The position numbers were made by a program, and so were the translations under genes. Shown here piece after piece: positions 1-11,750 of a DNA stretch of 64,000 bases. The notes beneath the pieces are model-generated. The model was not told where the DNA came from. It made no database searches and saw only the letters and a program-made list of their open reading frames with translations. The stretch is from Anaeramoeba flamelloides. Lineage: Eukaryota > Metamonada > Anaeramoebidae. The stretch spans positions 2,170,001 to 2,234,000 of the forward strand of contig JANTQA010000072.1 of the NCBI GenBank assembly GCA_027625915.1, read 5' to 3'. Each line of letters opens with the position of its first letter. Position 1 is the stretch's first letter.

Positions 1-620
1 AAGAATTGTGGTGTTTTAATATACACTTGATTGTTTTTTTTTGGTAAATCGTCTGCCAATAGCCAATATAAATGGCCAACTAGCATTGCAGCGCCAAACC
101 CGATCACTCCACGACCCATTAGCATTCTAAGTGCAAGTGACACAAAGGGGAAATATTTGAGTTGGATTTGGAGCAAGCCATATAAGCTAACTTGCTTATC
201 GGGATTCCTACGGCAATAAATATAGCACACCAAAGCGGCAAGCATGTCCCCGAGCATTATAATATTCAACAAAGGTGCAACGATTAAAAAAACAGCTCCG
301 CATACGATCAGCATCCAGAGGTATTCTGCAGGGTTTCCTTGATAAGAAAAGTTCTCCAAGCTTTTGGAGTATGTTATTAAAAAGATCATGGTTAAAAAAA
401 AAGGGAAGGATGGTAGCCCAATAAAGAGGAAACAAGTGACGATTCTCCAGATCTGAAAATGTTTAAACGCCAACGTTGGGGTATAAACCATGTACTTTGG
501 TGGTACAATACCTAGTACACCCAAAAGAAGTGTTACCAGAATTGATGTTACCCACCATCGAGTAACAGGTGGGAAAAACTCGCGCCAAAATTCTAAAAAA
601 CCTTTTCCTTTGTTTTGCAT
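1..620 (-). CDS. Derlin (ER membrane, ERAD) - C-terminus cut by window edge
   Basis: An open frame starts at the ATG at 620-618 and runs off the left edge with about 206 residues visible. The translation matches Derlins, the rhomboid-like pseudoproteases of the ER membrane that help retro-translocate misfolded proteins for degradation. Seen: the N-terminal PPVTRWW segment, the hallmark FQIWRIVTCF with its WR pair, several hydrophobic segments typical of the six-helix fold, the CRRNPDKQV loop, the late VGHLYW motif of the last helix, and the conserved TPQF near the end. Family length is about 200-250 residues, so only the cytosolic tail should be missing. The frame runs through a T9 tract without disruption. 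No intron is seen. Base composition is less AT-rich than in the large genes to the right, as expected for a conserved membrane protein. Derlin-1 versus Derlin-2/3 type is not decided. Confidence 0.9.
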   Translation of the reverse strand, partial: MQNKGKGFLEFWREFFPPVTRWWVTSILVTLLLGVLGIVPPKYMVYTPTLAFKHFQIWRIVTCFLFIGLPSFPFFLTMIFLITYSKSLENFSYQGNPAEYLWMLIVCGAVFLIVAPLLNIIMLGDMLAALVCYIYCRRNPDKQVSLYGLLQIQLKYFPFVSLALRMLMGRGVIGFGAAMLVGHLYWLLADDLPKKNNQVYIKTPQF

Positions 621-2984
621 TTTGTTGTGTTAGCGAATGGAAGATTTCCTTTCTGTTTTAAAAATTGTTAAAAGTTTTGGTTTAAATACTTTTTTTGAAA
701 AAATGAATTTTACTTACAATTTATAATCCTTAATTCCCTTCGAAATTTAAGATTTCACTTAGTTTTATTCCGTTTGTTTCAGAAATCTTCATTATTGTTT
801 TAATAAATCTCTTTATAATTATATTTTTGGAGTAATAGTTACTTTCATTTTTACGTGGGTTTTTTTGACATTAATTTTTTTTTAGTAAACGAAATGACAT
901 CACTACAATTGATTATTTTCTTTTGTGTAGCATAATTGTTATGAACTCTCTTAACTTTTGATTCTATTTTTGAAAAATCCTTATTTTTCAAACAAAAAAA
1001 AGTCTTTCAATAGCCAATAATTATTTTAAGGGGAGAGTCATCGAAGTAAAGTTCCTTCAGACTCAATCAATAACATAACTTCTATTGGTTTTAAAAAAAA
1101 ACAATCATTTAGATGCTGAATCCTTTGGTTTAAACAATTAAAAAGATATTTTATTTTCAATTTTAAGACACATCTAAATAGAAAAGTTTTGAAAATTTGA
1201 GTTTTTGTTTTATTAAAAAGGGTCAAAATAATAAAAAAAAGGGAATCTGTTTAAGAGAGAAATTTGAAGTATCTGAATTCATAACACCCATTTTAAAGAG
1301 TAGGTGTGTCTAGTCATAAGAAGTATTATAAACACAATATGTCTATCGCCACAATTTTGGTATTTTTTATTCTTTCTAATTTCCAGTAATGGACACCAAA
1401 AATAATATTAACTCTTATGCTATTATTAAAAATTGAATGGGAATTGTTGATCAATAAATTAATAAAGAAAAAAATATTAAGAGTAAAAACTGAAACATTT
1501 TTTTGCTTATTTTGAAAACACATTATTAAAAATATATTAATTTGGAATTGGACGAATAGTTAATTATTGAAATTTGAATTTAACATGGTTAAAAAAGGTT
1601 AATTACTTGGTTTTATGACCATAAGTGATTGATACAAAATAGATTGGTAATAAAAAACTAAATGTCTTAAAATATTTCAATTTTTCAATAAAAACGAAAG
1701 TATTTTATTTTTTTGGAATAATTTTTTGGAAATCTACTATTTCAATTTCGAATTCTAAAGGACAAAACGTTATTTAGTTTGGAGTAAGACTAGAAAATCG
1801 TGTTTAATTACTTTTTTTGAAGTGAAAATTTTCATTCAAAAATTAAATCATTAATAGGCATCGGTTGTGTGGTATGTTTTTCATTCAGGGGATTTACTTT
1901 TCGAGATTATTTATTACAAAGTGGGTTTTAAAAATTACAAATACACATCAGGAATAAAACTGTTTGTAGCTTGAATGTTTGGTAGTAATGAGATTTTATT
2001 TTTTTTTTTTGGTTGAAGAAAAGAACAAAGAAGAGAAATTTTTGTTCTCAACACTTAGAAAGAATTGGCTAATTTCAATTTTGGTTTAAAAATTTTTTTG
2101 TTTATGTGGTTTGTGTTCCACATGGTACAAAAAAAAGGAGTTTTATTTTTTCAAGAAAAAAATTTTAAATGAAATTTCATTTTTTCAAAAAAAGAAAATG
2201 TGTTTCTTTATTTATTTGAATTTTAGAAGAAAAACCAGCAAACTCAAGCCCTTTTTGGTTGATCTTTAAAATGATTTTGATTTTTGTAACTAAAAAATAA
2301 TAAAAGGTTGAAAATATTTTTATTTTTTTTATGATTTTAATCAAAAGATTATGGGGGGGGGTGAACTAAAATAGCGAATCGGGTGTTGTTTTTAACAATA
2401 TATTAATCAAATTTAGATGTTTATATTCATTAAAACAAATTCTTTAAAAAAAAAACATAGTACCTGTATATTAAGACATATAGTTTCCTAGAAAAAATAT
2501 ATTTGTTTTAGAAAAAATTTGATTTTGGAGGAAAATCTACAGTAATCAATCTATCGACAAACTTCTTATTTAATAAAAACCTCACAAAACATATTTTATA
2601 ATTGATCACAATTTAAAAATAAAAAATTACATCTGAAAAGGGTAGATTTATCAGATAAAAAATAATTTTTCTTATTATTGTAAATAAAATGAAAAAATAT
2701 CAAAAAAGATATCATTTATCAATTGGTATTTTATTTAACCAATTAAATATATTTGAAATACTCTTAGTTATTTTTCATTTGAGGAAGGATGTACATTTTT
2801 CATTTTTATAAATTTAAACACTTTGATTAAACATTTCAATTATATAAAGACTCTCAAAAACTCTTTTTTGTTAATATTTAAACAATTATTCATTATTCTA
2901 TTTGTGAAACTAAGAAAAATAAAACCGATCAGAATCTTAATAATTTTAATTTTTTGAACATTTTTTTTGTAATTTTTGGTGTGG
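621..2984. other. Intergenic, no gene seen
   Basis: About 2.4 kb upstream of the Derlin start. It contains only short, low-complexity open frames with no recognisable protein, many T- and A-runs, and a run of nine G at 2353-2361 that stands out in this composition. The Derlin promoter should lie in the first few hundred bases, but no specific element is recognisable. Confidence 0.6.
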
Positions 2985-3545
2985 CAAAATATAACCCTCA
3001 TTTCAAAAATTTGGACACACCCAAAATCAAAAATTGTATCAATTAAACTCAATTTATTATATTTTTCCAAATGCAATATAAATCATCATTTAAGAACCCC
3101 ATTATTAATATTTAAATAAGTTGTTTTTTTTTCTCCAAATATAAGTTAAATATTTAAAAAGGAAAAAATAAAAATCGGGTTGTTCAAAATAATGAAACAA
3201 CAGAATAAAAAATGTATTGGTAATTTTGTTAAAATTTCACCAACAATTCTTGATCGATCAAATGATAAGATACCATCAGCCCATTGTATGTGATTTTTCT
3301 ATTTAACAAACTCAACACTAAACTTCTATCAAACATTGAAAAAAAAATTCCAGATCTAATTAAAAAGATTAAGTAACTGAAAAAAAAGTAATGAAAATAA
3401 AACAAAAAAGACAAGAAAAAATAGTTTTACAAACAAAATTCTTTCTAAATTGAATTTAATGTGTAGTATTGTTATTATTTCAACTATTTAAACTGTTTCC
3501 AAAATTTTGGGATTTAGTTTATTATACTTGAATATACGTCTTTTT
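2985..3545 (+). repeat. FA element copy 1 (uninterrupted)
   Basis: The first of five copies of a dispersed ~550-bp element, named FA here. It begins with a block near 2985-3040 (ACCCTCATTTC then ACACACCCAAAATC) and continues through a conserved body at 3220-3420, recognised by TTGATCGATCAAATGA and TACCATC. It ends near 3500-3545 with CCAAAATTTTGGGATTTAG, which resembles an inverted version of the left end, so the ends may be imperfect terminal inverted repeats of about 25 bp. No open frame of note. Other copies: 14400-16870 and 21025-22795 (both split by LINEs), 60330-61750 (minus, split by element X) and 61900-62420. It could be a MITE-like non-autonomous DNA element, but that is inference. 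Confidence 0.65.
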
Positions 3546-4178
3546 CCAATTAATAAATGAAAATTTTTCTTTCAGGTTTCTTAAAAATATAACAACCAAT
3601 TATTTGTATCATAAAATAAACATCTTGTAAAAAATTAATTAGAGATGAAAAATAAACTCATACGATTTTTCTTACTGTTATTTTCTAATTAAAAAAAATA
3701 TATATATTATCTCAAAGTTTTAAAGATAAAGGGATTTAAATTAACAAAACTCCAGATTCAAATAATCAAATAATATTGTGAAATTCTTGGTTTTTTTCAA
3801 CTAATTAATCCAAAACATGGATAAATATTTAAGGATATGGAATAAAAATTTATTTTTTTATTTTGAAAACAACAGTATTCCATAATCCATATTTTATTCA
3901 CACATCTACTTATTTGTTTAAAAAACTGTTTTAACTGATTCAATGTCGAATAAACCAGAACTATTACAATTGTCAAATTGAAATTGCTCCCTTAAGAATT
4001 CTATTCAAAACGAAATGTAAAGCAGAATCAAGATCATGTCATATCTTGTGTTAACACCTTTGGACTAAAATGTAACTCTAGTATATACCTTTTCAACAAT
4101 AGGATATTTTTTGACAAAGAGAGTAAATTACAACCAAGAGAAAAATATTCCAAGATCATTTTTTTCAAATTATATTTA
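3546..4178. other. Upstream region of the AAA ATPase gene
   Basis: About 630 bases of AT-rich DNA with no gene seen, ending at the ATG of the AAA gene at 4179. The region near 4000-4140 is slightly less AT-rich and is where the promoter and 5' leader should lie. No defined motif is recognisable. Confidence 0.5.
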
Positions 4179-7100
4179 ATGTTTGGGTTTGATTTATCAT
4201 TGGTTGAGCCTTATTATAAATTTAGTGAAACTTTACAAGAATGTAAAAGTATCACACTACAGACCACAGACAACGAAATCTATAAAGTTCTTCAAAATCT
4301 TAATAGTACATTAGCAACGCTATTGTGTGGAAAAGAAGTTGAATTAAAGCAAGTCCTTGAATTAACTTGGTTTCAAAACAAAATAAAGGTTCTTATTAAG
4401 AACATCGAGCCAGTTGGGATCAAATGTCAAATTACAAACCAAACAACGATAAAAATTGAAAGAGACTTTCTCTTGTTACCAACAAAGGAGAAATGGATCG
4501 AGGAAATAAATAATAATTTTGGTGGTTACAAAGGTCAAATCGAAGAAATAATTGAAAAGCTTTATGATTATCAAGATTTGCCCTTTGTTGGGCTTCTATT
4601 ACATGGTAGCTCCGGCACTGGTAAAACATATTTAATGAACACAATCGCAAAGGCATCAGGATTGCCGATATTTAAATTGGATTTATCTGAAACCTTTAAA
4701 AGAGAAAAAGGGCAAGTCGAGAAATATATCGCATCGATCTTCTTAAAAGCGAAAGAAAATTCTCCATGCTTTTTTTTAATCGATCAAATTGAAGCCTTTG
4801 CGCCATGTTATGAGAGTAGTAACTCTTCTTTTTCTGATTTAGATCGTGCTGTGCTTTATACACTCATTGAGTCGATTGATGAAATTGCAAATGTTAATAG
4901 TTTTGACTACTTTTCTGAACAAAATGAACAGAAAACAATTTATTTGCTTGCGACAACAGAGTACCCACAAAGTGTTAGCAAAGAAATTAGAGAGTGTGGA
5001 AGAATAGATTTTGATCTCGAGATCCAAATTCCGCAACCGCAACAACGAATCGAGATTCTTAATTGCATTTTAAAATGGATGGGATTAAGGTTACACAACA
5101 ACCAAAATGAGGAAAATATTTTAAAAACTAATTCAAACACTAGCCAAAAAATAATTGAGAAAACACACTCCTTTGTGGGCTCTGATTTAAAAACAGTTTG
5201 TGATCTTAGCTCTCAAAAACAAATTCTTCTTCAAAAAGAAAATACGCAAGGTAATAAAAACGAAAATGGGAAAATCTTAAATTTGACAACTTTTCTTAAT
5301 CAACTAGAAGAGTACATCCCATCTTCAGTTCAAAATTGTGAATGGATCTCTCCAAACATTTCTGGAGATACAAAATTTGATGATCTTGGGGGAATGGACT
5401 CCGTCATTCAAACATTGAAAACAGCAGTTTTAACATCTTTAAAGAGCCCTGAAAAGTTTGACCAAATGGGAATAGAAGCACCCCGCGGAGTTTTAATATA
5501 TGGCAAGCCTGGATCCGGAAAAACAAAATTGGTCCAGGCAATTGCAAACGAATCGTCTTTAAACCTCGTTTCTGTTAAATGTTCAGAAATTTTATCAAAA
5601 GTACTTGGAAGATCAGAAGAAAGAATTTCTCAAGTTTTTCTCCAAGCTTCAGCTGCCTCACCCTGTATTTTATTTTTAGATCATATTGAAACTATTGCAG
5701 CAAAAAGGCAAAAAGACTCTTCAGAACAAGTAGCTGATCGAATTTTAACATGTTTATTAACAGGTTTTTATTTTGTTTTCTTTTTATTTTTATTTTTATT
5801 TTTATTTTTGTTCTATTTTTTAAGGATCTTTTTCGTTTAAGCGATTAACATCACCATAAATCTGCCTATAATTAAAGTGTGTTGTAATTAAAAGTAAACC
5901 ATATCAGTTCACGATAGTTCTAATGACCTCTAAAAAATGTCTTAAAAATATTATTAAAATAATAAATTATTGGATTTTTTATTGATGGATCACAATTAAA
6001 AATTATAATTTTTAGAAATTTTTTTTTGTAAGGCCTTTTTCAAATCTAAAAATAACAAACTCAAAATAATAATATTATTTCAGTATTTAAATCATTCTTA
6101 TTTAGAACTTCCATAAAAAAGAAACTGTTTTTTCAATTTTTTAAATTTCAAGATTTACTCAATAAAAATAAATCTAAAAACCCCTAAAGATTGATTACTT
6201 TCGTTTCCTTTCTATGAAACTGGTAGAATTTTCAATACATTTTCCAAATATACGAAAATAATTTGTAAAAATAATCTCTGGGTTAATTAATTATTGTTTT
6301 TAGAAAAAACTTACACACAAATACTTCTGGATGGAAAGCCAAGATTATTTGAAAATTATTAGGTAGAATAATAATATCAATAAACAGCCAAAATATTTGA
6401 CCAACTTTAGATCAAATGAAATATGTTACATTATTCAGTTTTAAAGGAGAACTTTTATGGTTAAGGTAAACCAATAAAGTGCTGGTTTTTAAGAATTAAG
6501 AATTGGCTTTCGAAATTTTCTTTTGATTTGCTTTTTTTTTTTATTTATTTTTTATTTTTTTTCTTTTTTTTATTTTTTTATTTTAAATTTCCCAAATCTT
6601 GTTTTCGCAAAATACCAGTCCAATATACTGACTCGGCAGTATTAATCCATTATAATTACCCACTCGATAGATTGTAAGGAAATGTATATTCAGTTCACTT
6701 CAGTTGGATTTGGTTCAAATCACTTCAGTTGCTTCAGTTTTCTTTTGTTTAATAAATCCAGTTTACTTATGATCAAATCAGAATAAGTTCAGTTTGTTTA
6801 AGATCTATTCATTAACATGTTTACCAATTCTTAATAATCCCCCCCTTGAAACAATGAAAAAAAAAAAAAAAAAAAAGAGTACAAATTCAAACAACTTAAA
6901 AAAGAACTAATTTAACAATCTTATTTGATTTGGATTAGTATCACTCTATTAGTATTAAATAAAAAGTACAAATATATTTATTTATTCTCTAGATCTGCTA
7001 GATAGCCCTTATTTGATGTTAAGATTTCCATAATTCAAAAGAATTCTGTAAAATCATAGATTTTGCTCCATTCTTTTAAAATTTGGAAAAGCTAGATTCT

Positions 7101-8545
7101 ATACTACACTCTACAATATTTTACTACATTTTGCAGAACTCCTCGAATATCGAAAATTTCATTAAGAAATTTTAGAATAATTACAAAATTATAATTAGAA
7201 AATATATAATTCAAAAGCTGAGAATCAAAATTAGACTATTAACGTTACGCGAATAATTACAGAAATAACTAAAAGTAGAGATATCATTTTTATATAAAGA
7301 GAATTTTTCTTGATATTCTATAAAATTTATAAAAAAAGCACGGAAACTAAACCATTTTCCATCTAAGGGGACCCAGTCCGATTTTTGAGTAAAATATATG
7401 TTTAAAGTGTTTAAATGGATATTAGAAGAAAAAAATTTATTTTGGAAATTTCAAAATTGAAATCCTTTTTTCACATTTTACTTTTTTTTTTAAATATTTT
7501 GATTCTTTCATTGATATGGTATTTGTTTTGCAAATTATTTTTTTATTGCAAGATCGATAGATCGCTGGGTAAAAACTTGTGTTATTCTAATGTTATTGAA
7601 ACAGTGAAAATGAAAGTAGGAAAATCATATATTGATTTCTATTGGAATTTTATTTGATCTTCAATTGTGTAGATCAAAATGAACATTGTTTTTTTTCTCA
7701 ATAAAGCCCCAAGGATTTGAGTTTTTCAATTTTTAAGAAAATATATTAGATTGATTAATTTTACTTTCAGACTGATATCAACTATTTTCGAATATGTCTT
7801 ATTCTACTTATTTCTTATTTATTTTTCAAAGTTAAATTATAGAAACAATAATAGATATTTGAAAAAAATTTTGGTATATTTATCAGAAACAAAGTTTATA
7901 ACAAGTAGAATTCTTAAAAATGTTATTAAAGAAAAGATTATTTTCGATATTTTATTTTTCAGTATTTTTTTGTTTTATGATATTAAACAAATACAACACA
8001 ATTTCCAATCAAGCACTTTTTTAATTTCAGTAACATTTATGAATAATTAGCCTTGAATGAGCCTCACTCATTTTTCTCTTCCACCTTTAATTATTTATAT
8101 TTTTTTGCATTCTAATTAATTTCTTAATTCTTCTTGATTCAATAATTAAAAAGAAATGGATGGAATTTCAAAAAGAGGAAACTTTTTAGTAGTTGGTGTT
8201 ACTGATCGAATTCAAGCTTTGGATGAAGCAATCCTTAGACCTGGAAGATTCGATCTTCATATAAAAATACCTGATCTAGATTCAAAAGGAAGGTTAGAGA
8301 TTTTATTAAAAAAAACTAAAAAAATGCCCCTGGAAAAGAACGCAAAAGAATACCTTGATAAATTGGCAAAAGATATAGATGGATTTTCAGGTGCAGATAT
8401 TGAGTCGATGTGTAAAGAAGCTGCATATTTTTGTATGAGAAGGGATTTGGAAAATGGATTTATTTCAATTGATGATCTCGAAAAAGCAAAACAGAAAATT
8501 CAATATTTAAAACATAAAATTGAGAAAAAAGAATCAAAAAAATAA
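4179..8545 (+). CDS. Type II (two-domain) AAA ATPase, CDC48/AFG2 (SPATA5/SPATA5L1)-like, degenerate Walker B in both domains
   Basis: Two exons: 4179-5763 and 8154-8545. The intron (GTTTTT...AAAAAG) is 2,390 bases. The join is in phase and restores the AAA core sequence LLTEMDG; the product is about 658 residues. A short N-terminal region of ~105 residues is followed by D1, with Walker A GSSGTGKT near residue 143 and Walker B-like LIDQIE near 200-205. D2 has Walker A GKPGSGKT near 442, Walker B-like LFLDHIE near 501, and arginine-finger segment LRPGRFD in exon 2, followed by the C-terminal helical lid (GFSGADIESMCKEAA). In known relatives these hexamers unfold or extract proteins, for example in ribosome assembly. 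Odd: the catalytic Walker B glutamate is Gln in D1 and His in D2, and the D2 pore motif reads KVLG, without the usual aromatic. Both Walker A lysines and the arginine fingers remain, so nucleotide binding seems kept and hydrolysis doubtful. The exact subfamily is uncertain; PEX1/PEX6 and NVL are alternatives. Confidence 0.85.
5764..6379. other. Intron of the AAA gene, first part
   Basis: Begins with the GTTTTT donor and a T-rich tract. No gene or known element is recognised in these ~600 bases. Confidence 0.5.
6380..6850 (-). repeat. Element X, fragment copy 2 (minus orientation)
   Basis: This intron segment matches the middle of element X at roughly 60900-61330, in reverse orientation. Shared blocks include CCCAAATCTTGTTTTCGCAA (6591-6610), a GACTCG...ACTCGA pair, a long T/A-rich tract beside it (6530-6590) and a block reading GGTTTTTAAGAATTAAG at 6485-6501. 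It lacks an obvious target duplication and is more diverged than the 60786-61677 copy, so it looks older and truncated. It shows that X is a dispersed family and not unique DNA. Confidence 0.6.
7010..7105. repeat. Hairpin element M, diverged copy
   Basis: Shares the sequence AATTCAAAAGAATT, then GTAAAATCATAGATTTT and ATTCTTTTAAAATTTGG, with the hairpin element at 9161-9247. The two arms are inverted copies around a short loop. The outer TAGGTT boundary is decayed here. Confidence 0.55.
7372..7565 (+). repeat. Repeat J, copy 1
   Basis: About 190 bases in the AAA intron that match 20811-20985. The best block is GGATATTAGAAGAAAAAAAT (7424-7443) followed by ATTTCAAAATT. The apparent open frame at 7415-7657 is produced by this repeat and is not a gene. 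Confidence 0.55.
7566..8153. other. Intron of the AAA gene, last part and acceptor
   Basis: T-rich intron sequence ending in the acceptor AAAAAG at 8148-8153. Open frames here are low-complexity and have no family resemblance. Confidence 0.5.
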
Positions 8546-9089
8546 TTATAATTATAATATCTTATTATTTAATACCCTAAAAAAAATAAATATAACAATT
8601 CCACATTATTTATTAATTTGGTTTAATGAGTAAAATCTTTTGGATTACTCTTTCCGAACTGGTATTTGAGATATATCAATTGATCAAAATAGAAAAAATT
8701 ATATTTTTGTACCGGATTTAAAAACATCAAAACAATCACCATCTTTGGAATAATAAGGATTCGACAGATCGATGGTGTCATATTTTCTCTGGAGAAATTC
8801 AAACTGTTTAATATACTCTCAAAAAATAAAAATAAGACAACAGATAAACAAATTGGCAAATTATTCAACAATATATTTTCAAGATTTCTCACTTTTCCAA
8901 AAAAAAAAAAAAATTCTGATCCTTTTTTTTTTATTTTTTAATGGAGGAGTTGTTAATCCCTCTTGTTGGCCCGAATTCCTAAATTTTTATTTAGAAATTT
9001 TAATAAATACTCGAAAATTAGTCTATTACCCACGAGTGATAATAAATATATTGAATCTTTTTTAATAATAATATTAAAAATATTATTAT
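8546..9089. other. Intergenic after the AAA gene
   Basis: No gene is seen. Overlapping short frames on both strands near 8620-9065 show no family resemblance. An A13 run at 8900 is followed by a T-rich stretch. Confidence 0.45.
8585..8590 (+). terminator. Possible polyadenylation signal of the AAA gene
   Basis: AATAAA lies 40 bases after the stop of the AAA gene. In DNA this AT-rich the motif is frequent by chance, so only its position supports it. Confidence 0.35.
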
Positions 9090-9770
9090 TATTTAATATA
9101 TTAGATATATTAATTTTTTTTTAATTCAGATATCCAAATTCTATGATTATTTTCATAGGCAGTCGTTAGGTTTTTCAGAATTCAAAAGAATTGCGTAAAA
9201 TCTTTGATTTTACTCTATTCTTTTAAATTCTGGAAAACCTAGACACGATCACAGAGAAAATGATCCAAATCTTCAATGATATCCAAATTTTTTGATTTTT
9301 TACATAATTTGCAAAATTTTGATTTGTACTTGTTCATAACATAAGAATATCTGTTTAGATAATTTGTGAAATTTCTGAGTTTTAAAATCGAAGTGGAACC
9401 CTTCCATTTTAAATATCTTTGTTGTTTGTTAATATTATTTCGAATAGAAATTATTTTTAAATATTTATGAACTTTCCAACTGGGACTATTTTCTAGTTGT
9501 TAGATTCTATATTTCTGGAGTTCAATTTCGAGTTCTTTTAAGGTGTTCGTTTGCCAGTTAATATTTTCCAATTTCTGCTCTCTAAATTTAAGATTATCAA
9601 CTATTTGATTAAAATCCAAAATTTTTAATTTTTGAATTTGCTTAAATCTTCTTTTATATATCGTTATTCTTGCTGTGTCGATTTTGGCTTCTTTTTTATA
9701 AATAAGTCTGGGAGAGTAAAAATTCTGATCCTTTAGTTTCATTATGTATTATTTTCCATTCACAGAATTT
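9090..9770 (-). mobile_element. LINE fragment L4, 3' region of the reverse-transcriptase ORF (divergent subfamily)
   Basis: Minus-strand translation gives the C-terminal part of a non-LTR retrotransposon ORF2. The block SPRLIYKKEAKID...INWQTNTLKELE aligns with TPILIYKTEFKIE...INWNSKDIIELK of the LINE copy at 14487-16367. It is followed by a region with LRNFTNYLNRYSYVMNK, then a zinc-knuckle segment FCKLCKKSKN...DHFLC (C-x2-C...H...C). The match to the other copies is clear but far from identical, so this is a separate older subfamily. The coding segment is interrupted at 9161-9247 by a hairpin element, after which YENNHRIW resumes. The upstream reverse-transcriptase core is absent. Remnant only. 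Confidence 0.75.
9161..9247. repeat. Hairpin element M, best copy, inserted in LINE L4
   Basis: An almost pure inverted repeat. A left arm of 35 bases starts at 9168 with AGGTTTTTCAGAATTC and ends with GTAAAATC. A 3-base loop TTT is followed by a right arm ending at 9240 with GGAAAACCT. About 31 of 35 positions pair. The flanks are CGTTA on the left and GACACG on the right. It splits a LINE coding stretch, so it inserted after the LINE. Related copies: 7010-7105, 45884-45960 and 58029-58110. It could be a tiny foldback MITE. Confidence 0.7.
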
Positions 9771-10544
9771 GTCAACTATATAATTTAAGTAAAATGAATT
9801 TTTATTTTTTTATTTTGATTCTACTTTTGTTTCAATCTTTATCATTTTCTATGTGAGTTTTGAATTAGCTTTTAATCCATTGTTGAAATTGGTTTCCAAA
9901 AGAACAGTTGATTTTTTTAAAATAAAAAAGAACAAAAGTAAAAAATATTTATTGTTTTTTATGTGTAATTTTAAAACGAGAATTTCAGTTTTAAAAAATA
10001 TAAATAATTCAGGTTGTCCATTTAAATCGAAGGGATAGATGGTATATTCTTTTTTTCCTTAAAATTTAGATCATAAATGCAACATTATTTGAAATGAAAA
10101 AAACAATTATTATTATTTTAGGGGTGATAAACTGGTATATTCTGATCCCCAAATCACCAACTAAAAAGAAGAATATTTTGAAAGGTTTATTTACATATCA
10201 CTTGGTTTTGTAAATCAACTTTTTGAATATATTTTAAAAAAAGTAAAATCATACCACATCCCATTATAAATCTCAACTGATAATCAAATAAAATCTATTT
10301 TTTCTTGTTTATCTTTGAAAAAATGATATTTATATTCTCAAATTCAGATTTTGGAAATAATTTTTATTAAAATTATATTTTATAAATAAGTTATAATATT
10401 TAGAAAATGTCTCGATTAATAAACATAGATAAGAATTAAAATAATAAGTTTTTGTGGAATATACAAGAAAATTATTTTTCTGATTTCAAGGATATTACTT
10501 CCAAAGGATGCAGGTACATTGTACAATTTTGAAATATTTTTATT
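9771..10544. other. Intergenic, no gene seen
   Basis: AT-rich DNA without a recognisable gene or repeat. A phrase GGGGTGATAAACTG at 10121-10134 recurs as GGGTGATAAACTG at 58438-58450, so a weak dispersed repeat is possible. Confidence 0.4.
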
Positions 10545-11750
10545 ATGTGAACTTTACTGAAAAATATTTTTTGAGTGATATAAGATATTGAACTTTGTAA
10601 TCAAAACACCTTTCTCAGTTCTGTAATTGTGTAAAGAAATATGCAAATCGGAGTAAATCAGAGTTGAATCTTAAATTTTTAGTTTTTTTTACTATTTTTT
10701 TTTTTGTTATCGTTTTTATTAAATCATGTTAAGAATTATGAAATGTATTTATTAAAGGATTGAAATTAATCAAACAGTAAAACAAAAAAATATACCAAAA
10801 AATGTGTATATTCGAAACAAATCTTTTCCTTAGAGAAAGACCAAAAAAGAAATATGACCTTTCCAAATAAATTTGTTAGAATCTAGTTGGAAAGAAAAAA
10901 ATAAATCACAGCATATTTCCTAATATTTAACTTCTTCATTGTCTTCTTAATTTTTGATTGATTTAAAATAATTAATTACCTTGAATTTCTGAACCATTAC
11001 TATTTATTATTATTTTACAAAACATTTTTTTTAAAATTTGTTTTAAAAATTCTTTTTTCAAATATTCTTGTCTAAACTAATCTAAAATAAAGAATACATT
11101 TCAGAGATTAAAGTACAAAGATTGAATTATTGAAAACCAAAAAAAAAATAGTTCAATAAGATTCAACCCCGAAAAAATTGAAAAATGGAGGAAAAATGAA
11201 AAGTAAAATCCAAAATTATTATGAGATTTTTTTCTTATTCAAAATAAATTAATTATCAAATCAAACTAATAGACCTAATAAAAAATTACTTTCTATTCCG
11301 AAAAAGGAATCAAAAAAATATCCGAACTTCTGAGATAAAACTAGAATTAGATGAATTAAAAAAAAATATGATTTTTAAAATTAAGTTTGGGAATTCTTTG
11401 GAAATAAAAAGTAAATCGTTTTTCAAAAATTTTCCAAATAAAATTTTTTCATAAAGAATTAAAAATAAAACCAAATAAAGAATAAATAATTGTGTCAATT
11501 GTATTTGAAAAGATCAAGAAATAAATAATTTTTTCTATTATATCTGAATCAATTTTTTTATTTTTTTTGATTTGCATATTTTCTTTAATTGACATGTAAA
11601 TATATTAAAATAGGATTTATTACACTTTCGTATTTCTTAAAATATCATTTATTTAGTTAAAGAAATAATTTGAAAAAAATTCAGTCTAGTATTAACTGAG
11701 GTTACTCAAAATTGGTAAAATGTATTGACTCCCTTAAATCATATTATTTT
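10545..11750 (+). repeat. Direct repeat D, copy 1 (~1.2 kb)
   Basis: This 1.2-kb stretch is collinear with 18640-19865. Shared blocks include CCATTACTATTTATTATTAT, TTTTACAAAACATTTTTTT, TCTTTTTTCAAATATT and GGTAAAATGTATTGACTCCC against TGTAAAATGTAATTACCCCC. Identity is moderate, perhaps 70-75 percent by eye, with small gaps throughout. No coding capacity is recognised. Copy 1 ends about 190 bases before the ankyrin gene start; copy 2 ends about 220 bases before that gene's second exon. Confidence 0.7.

Noticed and set aside
208-435. Minus-strand open frame of 75 codons
   Set aside because: It is a shifted shadow of the Derlin frame, which is open across the same bases and matches the family.
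9500-9742. Small independent gene of 80 codons
   Set aside because: Its sequence aligns with the C-terminal region of the LINE ORF, so it is a LINE remnant.
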